Source: Chthoniobacteraceae bacterium
GTDB lineage: Bacteria; Verrucomicrobiota; Verrucomicrobiia; Chthoniobacterales; Chthoniobacteraceae
Direction: 5' to 3'
Assembly: GCA_947471505.1 (NCBI GenBank)
Contig: CANIWM010000016.1
Span: 1-64,000 of the forward strand
Length of the DNA: 64,000 bases
A program made the translations under genes and the position numbers. How positions within the stretch are numbered: the first letter of the stretch is position 1; the number at the start of each line of letters is the position of its first letter. This document shows positions 58,986 through 64,000 of the stretch, piece by piece. Below the pieces are notes generated by a model. The model saw only the letters and a list, made by a program, of their open reading frames with translations, was not told the origin of the DNA and did not search any database.

Positions 58986-59561
58986 CTACAGCGAGCGGAG
59001 CAACATTCCTGCTGCGATGATCGTGGATACCGCGCCGATTCCACGGGCGACAAGGATGTGCCGCTCGCGGAGCAGTCGCGCCATTCCCATACCGACTCCG
59101 CAAATTGCCAAAGTTCCAGCCAGCACACCGCCGCAATAAGCGGCCATGTTCGCGGAGCTCGGAGCTTCGGAACCGTGCGCCCAACCGTGAATCAGCGCGC
59201 AGGCGGCGGCTAATCCGCACGCGAGCGGAGCGCTCGCGCGGAATCCTCCGGCGAGCGATGCAGAAAATAAAACCACCGTCACGGCGAGCGCAGTTTCGAT
59301 ACCGGTGAATGTGCCAGTCAATAGTCCGCCGAGCATTCCAACCGCATTCGCGCCGATGAACGCCGCGACCGGAAGCCAGCGCGAAGTTTTGTCGTGGAGC
59401 CCGGCCCAAAGTCCGAGCGCGAGCGCCGCGAGGAGATGATCGAATCCCGTGAATGGATGCGCGAGGCCCCATCCGATGTCGCCTTCGTGGCCCGCGTGAC
59501 CGGGATGCGCGTGGGCGAGTGCCGGGAGGAGCAGGAGTGTGATGAGCAGTTTCGTTTTCAT
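58986..59561 (-). CDS. ureJ: HupE/UreJ family nickel permease
   Basis: 191 residues. A signal-like first helix (KLLITLLLLPALAHA) is followed by the His-rich motif HPGHAGHEG and the family signature HPFTGFDHLLAALALGLWAG. About six hydrophobic segments follow. HupE/UreJ proteins import nickel (or cobalt) for urease or hydrogenase. It lies immediately before ureA, which fits nickel supply to urease. Confidence 0.88.
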   Translation of the reverse strand: MKTKLLITLLLLPALAHAHPGHAGHEGDIGWGLAHPFTGFDHLLAALALGLWAGLHDKTSRWLPVAAFIGANAVGMLGGLLTGTFTGIETALAVTVVLFSASLAGGFRASAPLACGLAAACALIHGWAHGSEAPSSANMAAYCGGVLAGTLAICGVGMGMARLLRERHILVARGIGAVSTIIAAGMLLRSL

Positions 59562-59609
59562 TGGCTGATTGTTGATTGCTGGTTTGAAGTGTGTGAAGCG
59601 AATCTTGCG

Positions 59610-60512
59610 CTATTCGATGTCTTCGCCGGCCTGTGTCAGGCGGATCATCGGGAGCTTTTCCTCTTCGCCGATCTCCGCCGGAGGGTGAATGAGTTCATCC
59701 AGACGATGTTTCATCGCGATGAATTCCGGTGCGATCATTTGCGCGGAAGTGCGCGGGCGAGGGACTGGGTTCTCGATGAACTCGACAACGCGGCCTGGAT
59801 TTGTGCCCATCACGAGGATTCGGTCGGAAAGGAGCACTGCTTCGTCGAGATCGTGAGTGATGAAAAGAATGGTCACATCGACCTGCTTCCAGATTTGCAG
59901 AAGATAGCCCTGCATCTTGCATCGCGTGAGCGAATCGAGGGCGCCAAACGGCTCGTCCATGATGAGAATACGCGGCTCGTTCGCCAGCGCACGGGCGATT
60001 GCGACGCGTTGCTTCATGCCGCCGGATAGCTCGTGCGGGTAGGACTGCTCGAACTTTCCGAGTCCCACCATATCGAGCCATTCGCGCGCCTCGCTCTCGG
60101 CGGTGACCCGCGCTTTCCCGCGCATCTCCAGACCAAACATCACGTTCTGACGAACCGTGAGCCATGGGAAAAGCGTGTAGCCTTGGAAGACCATCCCGCG
60201 ATCCGGTCCGGGGCCGGCGACAGCCTTTCCGTCCAGGAGAACTTCGCCCGATGTTGCCTCGTCGAGGCCGGCGATGATGCGGATGAATGTGGATTTTCCA
60301 CAACCCGAAGGACCAATCACCGTGATGAACTCCCTTCGCCGGATATCGAGAGACAGGCCGCTGAAGACCGTGCGCGTGCCATCCTCGGCGACATAGCTTT
60401 TTGTGAGATTGCGGACCGAAAGAATGACCGGCCGTTCGAGAATGCGCTGAAACCGATCGCGGACCGCCGGTGATTGCGCGCGATAATCCGGGACGATTGG
60501 AAGCGCCGTCAT
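59610..60512 (-). CDS. NitT/TauT-type ABC transporter ATPase
   Basis: 300 residues from ATG 60512 (MTALPIVPDYRAQSPAVRDR). Walker A GPSGCGKST, Q-loop MVFQGYTLFPWLTV, signature LSGGMKQR, Walker B ILIMDEPFGALDSL and H-loop FITHDLDEAVLLSD. It energises import with the permease (overlap of 4 bases) and the binding protein upstream. Substrate not shown by the sequence; urea or guanidine is suggested by the urease and DUF1989 neighbours. Confidence 0.92.
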   Translation of the reverse strand: MTALPIVPDYRAQSPAVRDRFQRILERPVILSVRNLTKSYVAEDGTRTVFSGLSLDIRRREFITVIGPSGCGKSTFIRIIAGLDEATSGEVLLDGKAVAGPGPDRGMVFQGYTLFPWLTVRQNVMFGLEMRGKARVTAESEAREWLDMVGLGKFEQSYPHELSGGMKQRVAIARALANEPRILIMDEPFGALDSLTRCKMQGYLLQIWKQVDVTILFITHDLDEAVLLSDRILVMGTNPGRVVEFIENPVPRPRTSAQMIAPEFIAMKHRLDELIHPPAEIGEEEKLPMIRLTQAGEDIE

Positions 60513-61546
60513 GATGCCGCCTCCGGAGCCGGGCCGCTCCCGACTTTCCCAACCCACCGAGCGCACCATGCGACGAAGCGATTTGGGCGTTTGTTCGTTC
60601 GTTTCCACGGGAAAATCACGCGCCCCAGCCATGCGAGCGCGATGTCGGAGGTGAAGCCGATGATGCCGATCATTGCGATGGCGGCATAAACGTTGTCGAA
60701 GTTCCGGTAACGCGCCTGCTGGCTGATGAAATACGTGATGCCCGACATAGTGCCGACGACCTCCGCGACGATGAGGTAGGTCCACGCCCAGCCGAGGAGA
60801 ATCCGCATGTCCGTGTAGATGTCCGTGATGGTCGCTGGGATGATCACCCGACGGACCAGCATCCAGCGGCTCGCGCCGAGAGTTTGCGCAGCTTCAATGA
60901 GCGCCGGGTCCGCTTTGCGCACCGTATTGGCAATGACCAGAACCTGCTGAAAAAATGTGCCGATGAAGATGATCGCCACCTTGGGGCCGTCATCGATTCC
61001 AAGGATGGCCACGCGCAACGCGCCAAATGCGGGCGCGGGCAGGTAACGGAAAAACTCAATGAACGGCTCGTGAATGCGCGAGAAGAAGCGAAATGCCCCG
61101 CAGAGGATTCCCAACGGAACGCCTATGAGCGATGACAGGAAAAACGCCCAGGAGATGGTGCGGATACTGTGACCCAAACTCTCGTGCAGCCATGGTTCTC
61201 CCGGCAGTCGCGGCGGTGTGATGAAGGCGGTGTAAAATGACCGCACGACAGCGTGCGGTGCGGGTAAATAGACGGGATTGACGCGTTCACCGACTGGTAG
61301 TGCGGCTCCGGTCTGACGTGCATTCTCCAACTCCCGTGCGAAATCCTCCCGTGGAATATCCATATCCTCTGTGAAGTATTCCACTTCACCGGGATCGCTG
61401 ATGCGCACGAGCGGATGCCAGAGCCACGGAACATAGCTCACCAGACACCACAAAATGAGCGGGGCTGCGAACGACAGCACGAGAAGCACGAACCGCCGCC
61501 GAGGCGGCAGTTCATGTTTCAATCCCAGCCAATCGTTCGCCGCCAT
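60509..61546 (-). CDS. NitT/TauT-type ABC transporter permease
   Basis: 345 residues. First membrane helix near the N-terminus (FVLLVLSFAAPLILWCLVSY). A long periplasmic loop (about 45-105) follows, then five or so helices and the EAA loop (ALIEAAQTLGASRWMLVRRV) that docks on the ATPase. It matches the SsuC/TauC-like family. It starts 6 bp after the binding protein gene. Confidence 0.92.
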   Translation of the reverse strand: MAANDWLGLKHELPPRRRFVLLVLSFAAPLILWCLVSYVPWLWHPLVRISDPGEVEYFTEDMDIPREDFARELENARQTGAALPVGERVNPVYLPAPHAVVRSFYTAFITPPRLPGEPWLHESLGHSIRTISWAFFLSSLIGVPLGILCGAFRFFSRIHEPFIEFFRYLPAPAFGALRVAILGIDDGPKVAIIFIGTFFQQVLVIANTVRKADPALIEAAQTLGASRWMLVRRVIIPATITDIYTDMRILLGWAWTYLIVAEVVGTMSGITYFISQQARYRNFDNVYAAIAMIGIIGFTSDIALAWLGRVIFPWKRTNKRPNRFVAWCARWVGKVGSGPAPEAAS

Positions 61547-61552
61547 CGTGTG

Positions 61553-62515
61553 CTACTTGAGCCCCATGATGATGCTTGGCGCGACGTAGTTCTCGGCTTT
61601 CTGCGAGACCTTATAGACTTTGTTATCGAGGTTGAATTTGTTGCCGACCGCCATGGAGCCGTAGATGGAATCGAGCCCGTCGCCCTTCTTCAGCGCAGCC
61701 TTGGCCTCGGTGAGCGTAAGGAAGTGGGTGCCGGGAATGTTCTCTGCGTATTCCTCGGGTTTCGCGCCGACCTTTGCCGCCATGATTTTCACGGCTTCAT
61801 CCCTTGTCGCCGGGTCTTTGATGTAGTCCACGCACTTGTAGTAGACCTTCACGACCCTCTCCCACTCGGTCTTGTTCTTGGCCAGACTCGTGGGGCTTAC
61901 GGCGAGAACGTCATAGATGAGTCCTTTCGCATCCGCGCTGCTGAAAAGCTTCTTCGAGCCGGGCACTTGCTTCAATGCTTGTCCGGAAACCGGATACCAC
62001 GCGCCGACTGCTCCGACCTTGCCGCTCGCGAGTGTCTGCGGCGTGTCGTTTGTGGAGGTGTTTACCAACTCCACGTCGGACTGCTTCATTCCGTTCATCT
62101 CGAGCGCCTTTAGTAAAAGCATGTGCTCGACGAGCGTTAACTCGAGTCCGACTTTCTGTCCTTTCAGCGCCTTGATGGAATCGATGCCCGGCTTGCCGAT
62201 GATCATGTCATTGCCGTCGCTGTAATCCAGAAGCGCGATGAACTTGCTTTTGGCACCGTTGGCTCCCGAGACAAGAGCGTCCGTCGCCACGACGGTGACT
62301 CCGTCCACTTTTCCCGCAGCAAACGCGTCGAGCGAGGGTAGATAGTCGAACCACAAAAGCTCCACATCCACGCCTTCCTCCTTAAACCATCCTTTTTGTT
62401 TCGCCACTTCGAGAATCGTAAAGCCCGGCCAGTCTGAATAGGCGATTTTCAACGGAGCGGCGTGAAGCGTGGCTGCGAATGCGAGAGCGGAAGCGAGTAG
62501 TGAGCGGATAAACAT
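61553..62515 (-). CDS. NMT1/THI5-like ABC transporter substrate-binding protein
   Basis: 320 residues with a signal peptide (MFIRSLLASALAFAATLHAA). The NMT1/TauA fold shows in LKIAYSDWPGFTILEVAKQK, GWFKEEGVDVELLWFDY, GLELTLVEHMLLLKALEMNG and LASGKVGAVGAWYPVSGQAL. First gene of the importer and of the whole minus-strand run to ureD. Similar binding proteins next to DUF1989 genes are known in guanidine-utilisation loci, so guanidine or urea is a reasonable candidate ligand. Confidence 0.9.
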   Translation of the reverse strand: MFIRSLLASALAFAATLHAAPLKIAYSDWPGFTILEVAKQKGWFKEEGVDVELLWFDYLPSLDAFAAGKVDGVTVVATDALVSGANGAKSKFIALLDYSDGNDMIIGKPGIDSIKALKGQKVGLELTLVEHMLLLKALEMNGMKQSDVELVNTSTNDTPQTLASGKVGAVGAWYPVSGQALKQVPGSKKLFSSADAKGLIYDVLAVSPTSLAKNKTEWERVVKVYYKCVDYIKDPATRDEAVKIMAAKVGAKPEEYAENIPGTHFLTLTEAKAALKKGDGLDSIYGSMAVGNKFNLDNKVYKVSQKAENYVAPSIIMGLK

Positions 62516-62829
62516 GTCGGTTTTGTTGTTTGTTGGATGACAATCGGCGTGCGATGTCCGGTGCCCATTTGCATGGTCCGTGCCATCGCGTGCCGCTTGC
62601 GCAATTAAGTTCGCGATTCATTTACTGGTGGGCATCTCGGCCTTTCCGGACAAAAGCTGCACCTTCGTGAGTTGTGTTCAATTAGACACAGGCTGGCAAA
62701 AAACAGACAGGAAAAACGCCAGTCTCAAAACTCGCAGGTATGAGCTTTCAAAGAAAACGTCATACGCAAACGAGAAGGCATTTGACGTGCTGTGACGATG
62801 TGTGAAATACACTCCCCGGAATTCAAGGA
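62516..62829. promoter_or_regulatory. Divergent promoter region of the importer/urease run and nikR-like gene
   Basis: This 314-bp gap holds the NikR-type operator at 62738-62765. For the regulator gene a weak sigma-70 pair is visible: TTGACG at 62782-62787 and AAATAC at 62805-62810, 17 bp apart. On the minus strand TTGAAA (62752-62747) inside the operator could be a -35 for the importer genes. I looked for guanidine (ykkC) riboswitch motifs upstream of the importer and found none that I would defend. Both promoters are guesses. Confidence 0.4.
62738..62765. promoter_or_regulatory. NikR-type operator
   Basis: GTATGA at 62738-62743 and TCATAC at 62760-62765 are separated by exactly 16 bases. 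GTATGA-N16-TCATAC is the operator of E. coli NikR in front of the nickel transporter nikABCDE. Its exact match, next to a NikR-like gene and facing a nickel-enzyme operon, makes chance unlikely. It lies 17 bp upstream of the possible -35 of the regulator gene. Confidence 0.85.
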
Positions 62830-63270
62830 ATGTCTCGCAAAGCAAAAACTCCAACCGCCGCTCGTGTGACCATCTCGCTGCCAGTCTCGTTGTTTGACGA
62901 GCTCGACGCGATGGTCGAAGCGCGTGGGTTCGCGAATCGCTCGCAGGCGCTGTCCAAGATCATCAGCGAGCACCTTGTCCGCGATGCGGAGCAACTCGGA
63001 CGGCAGATTATGGCTGGCACCATTACGCTGATTTACGACCACACAAAGCCCGGTCTGCAAAGCCGGTTGATGAAGCTCCAGCACCGCTATTTGAAGGAGA
63101 TCATCTCATCCCAGCACGTGCATCTGGAGAATCACCACAGCTTGGAAGTCCTCCTCGTGCAAGGCCCCGGACGCCGCCTGCGGCAGATCGCGGATGCGCT
63201 CATCGCGTGCAAGGGCGTGAAACACGGAAACCTCAATGTGACATCCACCATTCTCCCGCCGATTTACTGA
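62830..63270 (+). CDS. nikR: NikR-like nickel-responsive regulator
   Basis: 146 residues. The N-terminal ribbon-helix-helix DNA-binding part is RVTISLPVSLFDELDAMVEA, followed by RGFANRSQALSKII. The C-terminal ACT-like metal domain aligns with E. coli NikR: H85, H96 and H98 (QHRYL, SQHVHL) stand at the nickel ligands H76, H87 and H89. At C95 this protein has S104 (NHHSLE), with two His just before it. It can still be a metal sensor but with altered geometry. It is divergent from the importer-urease run, with an exact NikR operator between them. I expect it to repress when nickel is plentiful. Confidence 0.85.
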   Translation: MSRKAKTPTAARVTISLPVSLFDELDAMVEARGFANRSQALSKIISEHLVRDAEQLGRQIMAGTITLIYDHTKPGLQSRLMKLQHRYLKEIISSQHVHLENHHSLEVLLVQGPGRRLRQIADALIACKGVKHGNLNVTSTILPPIY

Positions 63271-63273
63271 CCT

Positions 63274-63993
63274 ATGCCAGATCCTTTACTCATCCGTTTC
63301 GAAGAAATCGTGCAGCCCGGCGCGAGTTGGTCCCATGTGCTCAAGCGCGGCACGACGCTTCGCATTGTGGACACCGAAGGCGGCGCGAACGTGTCGGCAC
63401 TATTCTACAACTTCGAGCTGCCTTCCGAGCGGGTTAATTTGCCCGATACGTTGAAATGCCAGCACACCGCTCGGCTCACCGCCGGGCACTGCATCTATTC
63501 GGACATGGGGCGCATTCTCGTATCCATCACCGGCGACACTTGTGGCTGGCACGATCCTCTTGCGGGTTGCACGAGCGCCGCAGATATCGCCGCGAAATAC
63601 GGCGAGCGCAGTTATCAAATCGCTCGCAATGATTGGTATCGCAACGGCCACGAGCGGTTCGTCACCGAACTCGGGAAATACGGTCTCGGCGAGCGTGACC
63701 TCGCGATGAATGTGAACTTTTTCCAGAAGGTGACAGCCAGAGAGGACGGACGTCTCCGTCTCGCCGGGGGCAATTCACATCCTGGAGCCAGCGTGGATTT
63801 GCGGTCAGAAATGAACACGCTCGTGGTGCTCAATACCTGCGTGCATCCTCTGGACCCGTCGCCGGTTTACGCGCCGAAGCCTGTGAAGCTCATTGTTTAT
63901 ACCTCGCCGCCGCCGGGACCTGACGACCCCTGCCGTCGGTCCTGTCCGGAAAACGAGAGAGGTTTCATCATCACTGAACGTTATTTTTTATGA
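63274..63993 (+). CDS. DUF1989 urea-carboxylase-associated protein (UAAP1; carboxyguanidine deiminase type)
   Basis: 239 residues. Family segments: GASWSHVLKRGTTLRIVDTE, NVSALFYNFELPSERVNLPD, DTLKCQHTARLTAGHCIYSD, SITGDTCGWHDPLAG and ARNDWYRNGHERFVTELGKY. DUF1989 proteins of this type occur in pairs in urea amidolyase and guanidine operons, where a pair has been shown to act as carboxyguanidine deiminase. It starts 3 bp after the nikR-like gene. The next gene begins at 63990 and overlaps the stop (ATGA). This fits a UAAP1-UAAP2 pair. Confidence 0.88.
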   Translation: MPDPLLIRFEEIVQPGASWSHVLKRGTTLRIVDTEGGANVSALFYNFELPSERVNLPDTLKCQHTARLTAGHCIYSDMGRILVSITGDTCGWHDPLAGCTSAADIAAKYGERSYQIARNDWYRNGHERFVTELGKYGLGERDLAMNVNFFQKVTAREDGRLRLAGGNSHPGASVDLRSEMNTLVVLNTCVHPLDPSPVYAPKPVKLIVYTSPPPGPDDPCRRSCPENERGFIITERYFL

Positions 63994-64000
63994 GTACGTT
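63990..64000 (+). CDS. Start of next gene (cut by window end), probably UAAP2
   Basis: ATGAGTACG overlaps the stop of the DUF1989 gene by 4 bases (ATGA). Only three codons are visible (Met-Ser-Thr). UAAP2 is expected because such genes come in pairs; the sequence itself cannot show it. Confidence 0.35.

Noticed and set aside
62516-62735. Guanidine (ykkC) riboswitch before the importer operon
   Set aside because: Expected from the gene content, but I could not find the conserved sequence blocks on the minus strand; a covariance-model search would decide.

Overview
The window looks like a chromosomal segment of a GC-rich (about 60 percent) member of the Planctomycetes-Verrucomicrobia-Chlamydiae group, most likely a Verrucomicrobiota bacterium. 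This is inferred from family content: PSCyt/DUF1549/DUF1553 cytochromes paired with Tat-exported DUF1501 proteins, an ECF sigma factor coupled to a FecR-LamG membrane protein, two DUF5069 genes, a GxxExxY protein and a secreted beta-helix protein. Gene density is high. Most start codons lack a strong Shine-Dalgarno sequence.

Layout. 1-1.2 kb: a fibronectin-like protein cut by the window edge, a short collagen-like protein and a decayed copy of it. 1.3-6.5 kb: PNPOx-like, NTF2-like, DUF5069 and small membrane proteins; a sigma-54 activator broken by one in-frame TAG; a tandem universal stress protein; an AAA_28 NTPase. 6.5-9.5 kb: an orphan PSD1 cytochrome. 9.6-16.6 kb: the most unusual region. 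A small Lys/Ser/Gly-repeat peptide with a double-glycine leader is followed by a TolC-like outer membrane protein, a C39-peptidase ABC exporter, an HlyD adaptor and an SR-protein-kinase-like kinase whose glycine-rich loop lies inside the C-lobe instead of at the N-terminus. 16.6-20 kb: tRNA-Val(CAC) and an RND pump. 20-22.1 kb: the FecR-LamG/ECF sigma pair. 22.3-23.4 kb: a dead IS5-type element next to a cold-shock gene. 23.8-32.3 kb: beta-helix protein, cyclophilin, pyruvate kinase and a TerB-FHA-ABCG fusion. 32.4-38.1 kb: gyrB-gyrA-DUF5069. 38.4-43.4 kb: a TrhO-RluA fusion, a decayed PSD1 fragment and a StcE-like M66 metalloprotease. 43.6-53.6 kb: two PSD1/DUF1501 pairs and a serine hydrolase. 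53.6-62.5 kb: one long minus-strand run (ABC transporter, HupE/UreJ, ureABC, ureEFG, ureD). 62.8-64 kb, divergent: a NikR-like regulator, a carboxyguanidine-deiminase-type DUF1989 protein and the first codons of a further gene.

How it fits together. The peptide exporter is complete (peptide, peptidase-ABC, adaptor, outer membrane channel), and the kinase start codon overlaps the adaptor stop. I infer that the peptide, with seven Lys-Ser dipeptides, is phosphorylated before or during export. The right end is a nitrogen and nickel module: an NMT1-type importer, a nickel permease, urease and DUF1989 protein(s), with a NikR-like repressor and an exact GTATGA-N16-TCATAC operator in the divergent intergenic region.
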